Shown here piece by piece: positions 34,264 to 43,172 of a stretch of DNA of 64,000 nt (its first letter is position 1; every line of letters starts with the position of its first letter). Position numbers and translations under genes: made by a program. The notes beneath the pieces were generated by a model, which made no database searches, was not told the DNA's origin, and saw only the letters and a program-made list of their open reading frames with translations. Source of the stretch: an uncultured Methanobrevibacter sp. (GTDB lineage: Archaea > Methanobacteriota > Methanobacteria > Methanobacteriales > Methanobacteriaceae); NCBI RefSeq assembly GCF_902784195.1, contig NZ_CACZTX010000001.1, positions 124,001 through 188,000 on the forward strand. The letters run 5' to 3'.

Positions 34264-34959
34264 ATGTTAAATAATTTTGATAAAATAAGTTCAAATATTG
34301 ATTTATTTTTAGAAAACTGCGATAGTCTTCTTATTTTAGGTATAGGAAATGATATTCGTGGAGATGATGGTTTAGGACCATATATAATTAATCAATTATC
34401 TATTTTAAAGAAAAATATCTTAAATAAATCAAATCTAAATGATAATAATCAAGAAATCATTAAGAATGAACTTAAAAATCAAGATAATGAATTTGAGTTT
34501 TTTGATAATGTAAATGATATTAACACTGGAAATACACCTCTAGATGAGGCTCTTGATTCGTATATGGACGAATTAAATGTTGATGTAAATGAGTCATTGA
34601 TTGAAAGGTTGGATAAAACATTTTTAATCAATGGTGGATCTGTTCCTGAGAACTTTACAGGACTTATTAAGAAACTTGACCCATCTCATATCATACTGAT
34701 TGATGCAAGTCTGATGAAAAAAGAAGCAGGTGAGATAAACATAGTTAATAAGGACAATATTGTGGATATCAGCATTTCAACACACTCAATGTCATTAGCA
34801 TATCTAATCAAATATTTGCAGTTGGAAAAGGAGTATAACATTCTCTTCATTGGAATTGAACCTGAAATCATGGACTTGTCATTTGAGTTGTCTGATAATG
34901 TTAAAGAGTCATCAGACATGCTTGTCAAATTGCTCTTCGATAAGATTTTAGCATATTAA
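34264..34959 (+). CDS. Hydrogenase maturation protease (HycI/peptidase M52)
   Basis: A 231-residue member of the family that trims the C-terminus of nickel-hydrogenase large subunits. It has GIGNDIRGDDGLGPYI (nickel-sensing Asp), FLINGGSVPENF, HIILIDAS and the conserved STHSMSLAYLIKYL. An insertion of about 75 residues, rich in Asn, Asp and Glu, separates the first and second motifs, making it much longer than the usual 150-170. ATG 34264 follows GTGATAAA. NikR lies upstream, fitting a nickel theme. Confidence 0.85.
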   Translation: MLNNFDKISSNIDLFLENCDSLLILGIGNDIRGDDGLGPYIINQLSILKKNILNKSNLNDNNQEIIKNELKNQDNEFEFFDNVNDINTGNTPLDEALDSYMDELNVDVNESLIERLDKTFLINGGSVPENFTGLIKKLDPSHIILIDASLMKKEAGEINIVNKDNIVDISISTHSMSLAYLIKYLQLEKEYNILFIGIEPEIMDLSFELSDNVKESSDMLVKLLFDKILAY

Positions 34960-35094
34960 ATGCATTAAAAACTTTTTTTATACTTTTATTATACTTAATT
35001 TATTGAAAATACTGCTTTTCTTTTTATTTTTTAGTAAATTATATTTAATACGATTTTAAATATATTAATAGATTAAAGAATTCTATGTGATTTT

Positions 35095-36234
35095 ATGAAA
35101 GTACTGTTTATTGGATCAAGATTATACGATGATGTAGCTTATCATGTTGATAAATTGGGAGTGGAAAGCATAATAACCGAATCAAACGAGGAAGCTCCTA
35201 ATTTGGATTTGCCTACAAAATACTATATAGTTCCAAGAGGGATGGATAAACCAATGGAAATAGCTATTGAGGAGGAAGTTGATGCAATTGTTCCCCTTTT
35301 AGGAATAGACCCTCCATTGATGAGTGTAGCTATAATGAAGGAGGAAATAGAGAAGGAGCATCATATTCCAGTAATCTCCTCCAATGTGAATGCTGTATCC
35401 ATTGCATCCGATAAGATAAAAACCAAGGAATTCTTTAAATCAATCAATCTCAATGTTCCTCCTGCAAATGTCTTGAATGGAAATGACTTTGACACTGAAG
35501 AGGAATTTATAGAAAAGTTAGGATTTGATTTCCCTATTGTCTTAAAGCAAGGAGAAGGCCAAGGCGGTAAGGATATTTGCATAACAAATGAATTTAGTGA
35601 TGTTTTGGATTACTTTGAGAATTTTGAAACAGCTTTGATTGAAAAATTCATCGAAGGATCTGAAGTCTCAATTGAAGTTATTGGATGGAACGGCGACTAC
35701 TTGCCTTTGGTACCGGTTTACAAGGGAGAAACCAATTTGGAAGGAATTCATCCAATCAAAAGACTCAGATATGGTCCTTGTGACTTTGAAAATATGGATA
35801 ATGAAGAGTTTAGAAAAATTGCAAAGCACATTGCAACTAATCTTAAGTCTGAAGGAACAATTGATATGGACTTGATTTATTCAAAAGAGGAAAACAAGGT
35901 TTATGCAATTGAAATAAACACTCGTCCAAGCGGTACAAGATACCTTTCCTTTGCCTGCACAGACTTAAATCCATTGAACTTGCTTGTAGACATTGCAATT
36001 GGCAAATTCGATGTAAAAGAGCTTGAAAAGGAAATGAAAAGCTATTGCACTTTAGAGATTCCAATAGGTGATTATGAAGGACCTGCTCCTCAAGAACCTG
36101 TAAAGGAATACATCAATGGCAATTTCATTGTTCATGGCCCTAAAGGATACCAAAGGGTAACCATTAGGGGAAATACTCGAGAAGAGACCTTTGAAATAGC
36201 TAAGGAATTAACTGGAAATGATTATAGCTTTTAA
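35095..36234 (+). CDS. CarB-like ATP-grasp ligase of the pseudomurein cluster
   Basis: A 379-residue ATP-grasp protein: N-terminal Rossmann-like part, FPIVLKQGEGQGGKD (glycine-rich ATP loop), LIEKFIEGSEVSIEVIGWNG, and EINTRPSGTRYLSF (metal-binding). The family resembles half of carbamoyl-phosphate synthase large subunit. Genes of this type sit beside MraY-like and Mur-ligase genes in pseudomurein-walled methanogens, as here, and are thought to act in building the cytoplasmic precursor. The exact reaction is not established. Confidence 0.8.
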   Translation: MKVLFIGSRLYDDVAYHVDKLGVESIITESNEEAPNLDLPTKYYIVPRGMDKPMEIAIEEEVDAIVPLLGIDPPLMSVAIMKEEIEKEHHIPVISSNVNAVSIASDKIKTKEFFKSINLNVPPANVLNGNDFDTEEEFIEKLGFDFPIVLKQGEGQGGKDICITNEFSDVLDYFENFETALIEKFIEGSEVSIEVIGWNGDYLPLVPVYKGETNLEGIHPIKRLRYGPCDFENMDNEEFRKIAKHIATNLKSEGTIDMDLIYSKEENKVYAIEINTRPSGTRYLSFACTDLNPLNLLVDIAIGKFDVKELEKEMKSYCTLEIPIGDYEGPAPQEPVKEYINGNFIVHGPKGYQRVTIRGNTREETFEIAKELTGNDYSF

Positions 36235-36558
36235 ATAAAATTATAATTTTTTCAGTACTATTATTTTTTTAATCCTATTTTTTAATTATTTTAACTCTTT
36301 TTTTCTAATTTTTTTAACATTATCTTTTTTAAAGAATTTATCTAATTCTCAAATTCTTTTTTTAAATCCTCTTTTCATTTAAATACATTTTTTATGGTGT
36401 TTTTTGATGTTATCACTTTGAAATGATAATATCATTGTAATATCATTTTTTTATTATAAATAAAAATATAAATATTAGGTTAACTATAAAATATTATATT
36501 ATAATATGAATTTTTAATATTTTTTAAGAATTCAGTGTGATTAATTAGTGTGATGAAT
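36235..36558. promoter_or_regulatory. Upstream region of the MraY-like gene with inverted repeats
   Basis: It carries T-rich runs after the ATP-grasp gene. TGATGTTATCA at 36405-36415 and TGATAATATCA at 36424-36434 are close to a mutual inverted repeat, with a further TAATATCA just after. This looks like an operator or hairpin between the two cluster genes. An AT-rich promoter-like region (TATAATATGAATTT) follows near 36500. Confidence 0.4.
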
Positions 36559-37632
36559 ATGGATTTGACAAAAATAATTATAATGTTTTTAATAACTTTC
36601 TTTGCAACAGTGATATTCACCTGGTTTGTAAGGAAAACATTAAGGGATGCAGACTTGTCTGACAATCCTATAGTAAGTGAACATAGACATAAGGCAGGAA
36701 CCCCTACAATGGGAGGAATAGCTTTCTTATTTGCTATTTTGCTTATTCTTTCATTATATTATAAAAACACAGATATTTTGATCATTTCATTTATCATGCT
36801 TACCGGTGGAGTAATGGGATTGCTTGATGACCTATTAGGTCTTAGAGTGAAGGAATATCAAAAGGTAGTTAAAAATATCAGCGATTCTGTGGTTCCTATA
36901 GGATTGCTTGATTTAGGTGTTGGTGAAGAGGCAAGAATCACCACTGACAAGGCGAAAGAACAGGTTGGCGCATTGGTTGATGAGGGCAAGCTTGAGATTG
37001 TTGCTGAAATTCCAATCAAATACGAGCCAAGTGAAGGAGTAAAAATCATTGTACAGCTATTGCCTGGTTTATTCTTGGCATTTACAGGTGCTGTAGCAAC
37101 TTGCGGTGGATTCAATTTAGGCCTTTTGGCATATCCTGTTTTAATCATAGGTGTATTAGGTGCAATCAATGCAGTAAACCTTATTGATGGTATGGATGGT
37201 TTGGCTGCTGGAATAATAGCTATTGCATCATTTGCATGCTGTGTTTACGGATACATGTTTGGAAATCCAACAGCACTTTATCCATTTGGACTCTTGACTG
37301 CAATTTGTCTTGGATTCTTAGTATTCAATAGGTATCCTGCTTCAATATTCATGGGAGATACCGGTTCATTTATCTTAGGTACAGGTTATGCTGCAGCAGT
37401 GTTCTTAACTGACATGCCTTACTTTGGTTTGCTTGCATTGGCTGTGCCAATCGTATCAACAATCATAAGCTTAATGCACAGAGCTCATATAATAACTTTG
37501 CCTGTAGAGCCTTTGCATCATACCTTGAATTACAAGGGAATTTCTGAAATCAAGATTGTTTTAAGCTATTGGCTACTTACTGTACTTGTATGTGCAATTG
37601 GAATTTTAGGAAAACTTTACCTCTTTTCATAA
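36559..37632 (+). CDS. MraY-like glycosyl/phosphosugar transferase of pseudomurein synthesis
   Basis: A 357-residue polytopic membrane enzyme of the MraY/WecA family, which attaches a nucleotide-activated sugar-peptide to a lipid carrier. Hallmarks: HRHKAGTPTMGGIAF, GLLDDLLGL (Asp-Asp), NAVNLIDGMDGLAAG, FMGDTGS and HHTLNYKGISE. About ten membrane segments are visible. A 75-residue charged loop between the second motif and the next segment is longer than in bacterial MraY. It is flanked by the ATP-grasp and pMurE-like ligases. ATG 36559 follows GTGATGA. Confidence 0.9.
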   Translation: MDLTKIIIMFLITFFATVIFTWFVRKTLRDADLSDNPIVSEHRHKAGTPTMGGIAFLFAILLILSLYYKNTDILIISFIMLTGGVMGLLDDLLGLRVKEYQKVVKNISDSVVPIGLLDLGVGEEARITTDKAKEQVGALVDEGKLEIVAEIPIKYEPSEGVKIIVQLLPGLFLAFTGAVATCGGFNLGLLAYPVLIIGVLGAINAVNLIDGMDGLAAGIIAIASFACCVYGYMFGNPTALYPFGLLTAICLGFLVFNRYPASIFMGDTGSFILGTGYAAAVFLTDMPYFGLLALAVPIVSTIISLMHRAHIITLPVEPLHHTLNYKGISEIKIVLSYWLLTVLVCAIGILGKLYLFS

Positions 37633-37773
37633 GATTTCAAATTAAACTATAAACAATTTAATTTATTATCAATTTATTATCAATTTATTATCAGTTAATT
37701 TAACAATTTTCAATTAATTTAACAATTATTTTTATTTAATTTTTTATTCTTAAAAACACATTAAGGGATTGAA

Positions 37774-39420
37774 ATGTCAAAAACATATTTTTTAAATGAA
37801 TTAGCAGATTCAGTATCTTCTTTAAACACTTTTTCTATCGACCAGCTTGCAGATTCTATTGGGGGAAAGATCTATGGGTCCAATAGCTATAAAGCTTCAA
37901 ATGGATTTACAGGAATCTTTGAAACCTTAAATGAAGCTCAAGAGGGAGATATTGTAATAAGGCATTGGATTAACGGCAAGGGTGTTGAAATAGCAAATGA
38001 CAAGAATGTGGCTTGCCTAATCACCTTGACTCCTAAGGAAGATGCTTTGGAAATGGCTGAAAAGCTCCAGTTTCCAGTGATTGTAGTTGATAGAATCGAA
38101 TTTGCAAATGCATTCGCAATCAAATGGACAATTGACAATTTGGTTCCTGACTGTAAGAGAGTGGTGATAAGTGGAACAAACGGCAAATCCACAAGTTCCC
38201 ATATGATTTATCATATTCTATCCCATGCAGGATACAATGTATTTACAAATACCGATGCAAAATCCGAATTCAATACCTTGATTGACCCAATGGTTGCAAA
38301 ATTGATTTCAGAAGAGGTTTTGGCAAATCAGGGAGTGGATCCGAGATTATTCAATTTCATATGTGACATTCCAAACAAGGAAGTGTTCGATTATCTTGTA
38401 ATTGAAGTTTCAGAAGTGCAAGGTTGGGGAACAGACTTGATGAAAAACCATGCATTGATCATGTCTTCAGCAATCAATCCTGATGTTGGTGTGGTGACCA
38501 ATGTTGCAATGGACCATATTGGCCTTGTAAACTCAATTGAAGATGTTTTCGAAGAGACTTCCGGTGTAGTTAAAGCTACAAACAAGGGTGGAATTGTCCT
38601 TAATTTTGATGATGAGAATGTCTTGAACATGAAACAGTTTTTAAATGATGGCGTTGATGCTTACTTCACTTCAATGGAAAAAGGCCTTATTGAAGATTAT
38701 GATGCAAACAGTGATAAGAAAGTCTATTTTGACAGAGATGAAAAAAAGATAAAGTATAATGGCGAGTCAATTCTAAGCTTTGAAGATCTTCCATTCACTG
38801 GAGAGCATTTTATCAGAAATATCCTTTCTGCAATTTCTGCATGCATTTCATTGGAGATTCCAATTGAGGATATTGTAGATGGTGTTAAAACTTACAGGCC
38901 TTTAAGCAGAAGGTTTACAAGACTTTACGATGAGCCTATAGTCATTGATGACTTTGCACATAATCCTGATGGAATAAAGAACACCGTAAGAGCAAGCTAT
39001 GACTTGGTAGAGCAATTGGATAAGAATGACTTGTATGTAGCTTGTGCAATCAGAGGTTCACGTGGAGAGACATTGAATGGCCTTAATTCAGAGGCTTTGG
39101 CAGAAGTGATCAAGGAATTGCGTCACAGAAATGATGACTTGATTGAAAAGGACCCAAGCGCTAAGAAAAGAAAGATTTACCTAACATTATCCTCAAGTGT
39201 TGATTTGGTGGACCATTTGAATTATGTTGAAGACTTTGAAAAGGACATATTCTTTGCCAAATTGGATGAAAAGCATATCAAGTACAATCATTTTGAAAAG
39301 CTCTATGATGCTTTAGGATACATTATGGAAACTGCAGATAATGATGATGTTGTACTATTGATTGGTGCACAGGGAATGGATCCTGCATCAGATGTATTGA
39401 AAGACATTTTAGGACATTAA
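37774..39420 (+). CDS. Mur-type peptide ligase (pMurE-like)
   Basis: A 548-residue ATP-dependent ligase of the Mur family, expected to add an amino acid to the pseudomurein peptide. Seen: N-terminal domain (about 20-125), ATP loop SGTNGKSTSSHMIYH, VIEVSEVQGWG, NVAMDHIGLVNSIED, and RRFTRLYDEPIVIDDFAHNP at the start of the C-terminal domain. It belongs with the preceding ATP-grasp and MraY-like genes; pMurE proteins have been characterised in other Methanobacteriales. The amino acid it adds cannot be told from sequence alone. Confidence 0.85.
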   Translation: MSKTYFLNELADSVSSLNTFSIDQLADSIGGKIYGSNSYKASNGFTGIFETLNEAQEGDIVIRHWINGKGVEIANDKNVACLITLTPKEDALEMAEKLQFPVIVVDRIEFANAFAIKWTIDNLVPDCKRVVISGTNGKSTSSHMIYHILSHAGYNVFTNTDAKSEFNTLIDPMVAKLISEEVLANQGVDPRLFNFICDIPNKEVFDYLVIEVSEVQGWGTDLMKNHALIMSSAINPDVGVVTNVAMDHIGLVNSIEDVFEETSGVVKATNKGGIVLNFDDENVLNMKQFLNDGVDAYFTSMEKGLIEDYDANSDKKVYFDRDEKKIKYNGESILSFEDLPFTGEHFIRNILSAISACISLEIPIEDIVDGVKTYRPLSRRFTRLYDEPIVIDDFAHNPDGIKNTVRASYDLVEQLDKNDLYVACAIRGSRGETLNGLNSEALAEVIKELRHRNDDLIEKDPSAKKRKIYLTLSSSVDLVDHLNYVEDFEKDIFFAKLDEKHIKYNHFEKLYDALGYIMETADNDDVVLLIGAQGMDPASDVLKDILGH

Positions 39421-39503
39421 AAATAATGGATTGAATTAGTGAATAAGAATTTAGTTTAAAAATCTTAATTTTATTATTTTTATTTTTTTAAAGAGTTGTT
39501 TAT

Positions 39504-41120
39504 ATGAGTGAATTTTGTTTTAGTTTCTTGGAAAATCAGTTTAGGGACATATACTTAGACTGTGCCAGGATGGATAAGAATCTCATTGAAGGAGATGGGG
39601 TTGAGGCTATTCTTATTGCTGGAAGAATAGCTGAAAAGGTCACTAAGGCAATTTTCGCTTATGAAGGAATCAAAGATGATGAAAATAGCCAGTATAAGAG
39701 AATTGAAAAGTTGAATAAGGCCAATATCTTGCCGAATAATATAAAAAATGACTTTTCAAAGCTTAGAAGATTAAGAAATGATGTTTATCACAATACATTA
39801 AACAGTGATGGAACTGGTGGATTCAGGCCATCACAACAAACAAATAAGCCTTATGTTCAAAATGGCGGTTTAAGGGATTATAAAACTGGTTTTAATGAAG
39901 TTAAAAGCGATTCTTCACTTAGCAATGATGATTTTCGTGATGAGTCTGCAAATCAATCCACTAATCCGCTTTTATCTAAAAACCCTTCAAATGATATAAG
40001 CGGTGAGCTTCAGGCCGCAAGTGAAGCCCATAAGATCATATTCAATATATGTGTCTGGTTTTATGTAAATTATTCTGGAGATAAGGACTTTATAAGGCCT
40101 AAATATAAGCTTAGCAGAAGAACTCAGGATGCAGACTTCCTGATTAGGCTAAAATCAGCAATTAATGATGGCAAGGACTTCATCCGACTTAGGCAATCCA
40201 GTCCAGACAATGAAATCATACAGATATTGAATGAATTGTACATCCCTAAGGCAAAAGAGGAAAAGGATGAAAATCTTGTTTATGGAATTAATAATCAGGA
40301 AATAAAGATCAGACAACCTGATGTTCCATATTCGCAATGCTTGGGAATTTCCTATGACGATAATCTTTTCATGTGGAAAGCAGAGCATGAAGATAAGGAA
40401 TTGGGATTATACCAATCATCTAAAGAGGCTTTCGAAGCAAGGGAAATTTATATCCATTCGATTCCAATGCCTAGAAAGATAGGTGGTGCTTATTCCAAAG
40501 CAAGAGGAATCTCCTTTAGCAAAATACAGAAATTATGGTCTGTAAGCGTTAAGGGACAAATAATATCTTACCACTCAAGCGAGAATGAGGCAATCAAGGC
40601 AAGAAAGGATTACTTGAAGGAAAACGGTTTGGTTGATGTAAAGGTCAAAGGTGGCTATAAGACAATCACCCTTGAAGAAAGGGATAAGTTAAGGGCTAAA
40701 GCAAAAGAGAATGCTAAAAAGACCAAAAGTTCAAAACCAATCAAGTCAATTGATTCAAAGTCAAGCATTAAGAAGGAAATGGCTAAAAGCAAAGATTCCA
40801 ATAAAAAATCTAAATTGGATTATGCTAAGGAATTTAAAAAAGATACTGAAAAAAATAAGGTTAAGGTTGAAAGCGGAAATAAGGTCCAAAAAGAAAAAGC
40901 TAAAAAGAAAGTTAAGGTTAGCGGTGGAGCTAAGGTTTCCAAGTCCAAAAAGTCAGATTCAACATTAAGTCAGAAAAAATCCTCAAAGTATGAAGGAGTT
41001 TTCTATGAAGAAGGATTATTCATGTGGAGTGCTGAAGTTGACGGCAAGCATTTAGGTTTATTCCCAACTGAAGAAGAGGCTCATGAAAAAAGAGCGGAAT
41101 ACATTAAAAACAGATCTTGA
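39504..41120 (+). CDS. HEPN-like plus AP2-like multidomain protein
   Basis: A 538-residue protein. Residues about 1-100 are helical and end with RRLRNDVYHN, an Arg-x4-His pair like that of HEPN ribonuclease/DUF4145 domains. Residues about 270-380 and 490-538 hold three AP2-like units ('G-V-x-Y-x-x-x-x-F-M-W-x-A-x-x-D-x-K-x-L-G-L-F-x-T-x-E-E-A'), small three-strand DNA-binding folds also seen in homing nucleases. A Lys/Ser-rich linker (about 390-485) joins the second and third. Its start lies 83 bases after the Mur ligase. The role is unknown: a DNA/RNA-targeting regulator or defence factor is possible. Confidence 0.6.
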   Translation: MSEFCFSFLENQFRDIYLDCARMDKNLIEGDGVEAILIAGRIAEKVTKAIFAYEGIKDDENSQYKRIEKLNKANILPNNIKNDFSKLRRLRNDVYHNTLNSDGTGGFRPSQQTNKPYVQNGGLRDYKTGFNEVKSDSSLSNDDFRDESANQSTNPLLSKNPSNDISGELQAASEAHKIIFNICVWFYVNYSGDKDFIRPKYKLSRRTQDADFLIRLKSAINDGKDFIRLRQSSPDNEIIQILNELYIPKAKEEKDENLVYGINNQEIKIRQPDVPYSQCLGISYDDNLFMWKAEHEDKELGLYQSSKEAFEAREIYIHSIPMPRKIGGAYSKARGISFSKIQKLWSVSVKGQIISYHSSENEAIKARKDYLKENGLVDVKVKGGYKTITLEERDKLRAKAKENAKKTKSSKPIKSIDSKSSIKKEMAKSKDSNKKSKLDYAKEFKKDTEKNKVKVESGNKVQKEKAKKKVKVSGGAKVSKSKKSDSTLSQKKSSKYEGVFYEEGLFMWSAEVDGKHLGLFPTEEEAHEKRAEYIKNRS

Positions 41121-41137
41121 TTTTAGGTTATGATAAT

Positions 41138-41758
41138 ATGATGTCTAATTTTAAGTATTGTCCAAAGTGTGGAACACAAAGAGAAGATGGAAGTCAATTT
41201 TGCAAAAATTGCAATTTTGAATTTTTAGTTGGAAAGTATGTAAAGTTAGATGATGAAAAGTCTTCTCAAGATGAAATTATCACTACCGAAAAAGTGTCTC
41301 AGGAAGAGTTTGTTGAATCAAATGATATGTTAAGACAAACTAAGGATAAAATTAATTGTTGTATTGCTAAGTATCTAAATTATGAACTGACTAATCAATA
41401 TAATGAAACTTATGAAGAAAACATCAATATTACTATAACTGAATACATATCTCACAGTTCAGATAGCTCATTTGATGACATTTTTGAAAAAGAGTATCTT
41501 GAAAAATTTGAAAATTTGATTCATGATGAAAAATTTGTAGATTCAAAAAATATTTTCATTCAATGGATTGGTGAAAATAGGGGTCACTTGCCAGGTATGG
41601 TATTGAATCAATACAAAGTTCCAATTCAATCAAACATTGATAGTTTGAAAAATGTAATTTCATTAGATCTGGTTGATAGTGATGAGAATGAAAAGTTCAA
41701 GGATCTATTGAATGAATATTTGGATTTTGAAAATGAGTTTATTGAAAATTTAATTTAA
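41138..41758 (+). CDS. Zinc-ribbon protein of unknown function
   Basis: A 206-residue protein with an N-terminal zinc ribbon (YCPKCG, then FCKNCNF) and an acidic, helical remainder with no recognised fold. It starts at ATG 41138, 17 bases after the previous gene, and is probably co-transcribed with it. The last 170 residues contain no membrane segment. Proteins of this type are frequent and mostly uncharacterised in Methanobrevibacter. Confidence 0.65.
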   Translation: MMSNFKYCPKCGTQREDGSQFCKNCNFEFLVGKYVKLDDEKSSQDEIITTEKVSQEEFVESNDMLRQTKDKINCCIAKYLNYELTNQYNETYEENINITITEYISHSSDSSFDDIFEKEYLEKFENLIHDEKFVDSKNIFIQWIGENRGHLPGMVLNQYKVPIQSNIDSLKNVISLDLVDSDENEKFKDLLNEYLDFENEFIENLI

Positions 41759-41820
41759 TTATTTTTTTTTATTTTGAAACTATTTTTTTTTTTAAAAAAA
41801 GAAATTATGATAGAAATAAA

Positions 41821-42009
41821 TTATTTTCTATCACTTAATAATTCACCAGCAACACCTATGCTTTCAGGTGGTAAAGCTTCAACTAGAACAGTGATTGCTT
41901 CAATTGGTAAATTGTATGCTTCAGCTACAGTTTCACTTACTTTTTTTACCATTTCTCTTTTATCTTCTACACTTATGTTTGGGTTTCCAACGATTGTTAC
42001 TACAGGCAT
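41821..42009 (-). CDS. 4-oxalocrotonate tautomerase-like enzyme
   Basis: A 62-residue tautomerase-superfamily protein. The catalytic Pro directly follows the start Met (MPVVTI), and the length and the NISVEDKREMVKKVSETVAE helix match the family. The usual Arg39 region reads ITVLVEALPPESIGVAG. It forms hexamers in known relatives; the substrate here is unknown. The ribosome site GGATGTGAA precedes the ATG. Confidence 0.85.
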   Translation of the reverse strand: MPVVTIVGNPNISVEDKREMVKKVSETVAEAYNLPIEAITVLVEALPPESIGVAGELLSDRK

Positions 42010-42267
42010 TATTTCACATCCTTTTTTTGTTAATTAATTCTATTCTTTTTATTATAGATATTATTTTTCTTTCCTTGGTTATTTTATTATTCTAATTTTT
42101 ATATTCTTATAAACTTGTTATAAAATTTAAATCATTTTAAGAGATTATATTCAATTAATAAAATTTATATGAACTTAAAAAATTAATTAAAGACTGTAAA
42201 ATTATTTATATTAAGAATAAAAAGATTTAAATAGTTTATAGTTAAAAATACAACTATAAATTATTTT

Positions 42268-43098
42268 TTGGTGATTCAAATTTCAGATAAATTTTATGAC
42301 AAGGCATTTAAATTGCAAAGCATTAAGCATTTTGAGAGCTTATGCTTTAATTGCGGCATTTTTATCGAATTTGATCACTTTATAAATTCAGAACTGGTGG
42401 ATGACGGTGGAACTACATACCATATGGATATTGCCTTTGTAGATAGGAGGGGCTTCATTGCAATAGTTGAATTCCAAAGTTCTGTTGTAACTGAAGATGA
42501 TGTCGACAGGTTTATGAAATATGCAGTTTTGACTTATCTTCGAGAAGGTAAAAATGTACATATTTACGTTATCAGCACTGTAGAAGAACAAGATAGAGTA
42601 ATTAAGCGAAAATGGAATTTATTTAACGAGTTTACTATTTATATTAAATCGTTAAAGTCTATTGATGGAAATAAAACTTTAAATAGGATAAAACAAAAAA
42701 TAAAGAATAATGAAGTGAATAATGAGGATATTGCTGATTTAGAAACAATTATTTTTATGAAGTCTGATAAATCAGTAGTTGAATTGTTATGGGAAATAGC
42801 CACTTTAGTAAACTGTATAGAAAATATGGATGGAAATGAAATATATGATTTAAAAATGTTTTTAGAAATGTATGTAAGAAAATTTGTTGATGATGAGTAT
42901 GAAGCAGAAAAGCTAATGGAGCTGATTGAAATGAAGAAGGATTTGTATCATAGAACTGTCGATACTATTATGAGTAGAGGGGAGTCTAAAGGTGAAGCCA
43001 GAATTATAAATAATTTATTGAAAAATGGTTTTACTTTAGATGAGATATGTGCTATGGTTAATTTAGAGAAGAATTATGTATTGAATCTATTAAAATAA
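42268..43098 (+). CDS. Rpn/PD-(D/E)XK transposase-like nuclease
   Basis: A 276-residue protein. Residues about 30-75 show a nuclease core (YHMDIAFVDRRGFIAIVEFQ: Asp, then Glu-x-Gln). The later part is helical and ends in a region (SRGESKGEARIINNLLKNGF) common at the C-terminus of Rpn-family recombination-promoting nucleases and related 'PD-(D/E)XK transposase' proteins. The start is TTG 42268 or GTG 42271. It is a single gene between AT-rich flanks, with no inverted repeats seen next to it. Confidence 0.65.
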   Translation: MVIQISDKFYDKAFKLQSIKHFESLCFNCGIFIEFDHFINSELVDDGGTTYHMDIAFVDRRGFIAIVEFQSSVVTEDDVDRFMKYAVLTYLREGKNVHIYVISTVEEQDRVIKRKWNLFNEFTIYIKSLKSIDGNKTLNRIKQKIKNNEVNNEDIADLETIIFMKSDKSVVELLWEIATLVNCIENMDGNEIYDLKMFLEMYVRKFVDDEYEAEKLMELIEMKKDLYHRTVDTIMSRGESKGEARIINNLLKNGFTLDEICAMVNLEKNYVLNLLK

Positions 43099-43172
43099 TT
43101 GATTATAATAATGTTTATTTAATACTAATTACAAAGTAAAATTTAATTATAACAATTATTTTAAGTGATATG

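Noticed and set aside
41774-42037. Forward frame opposite the tautomerase gene
   Set aside because: The reverse strand encodes a full tautomerase with Pro next to the start and a good ribosome site.
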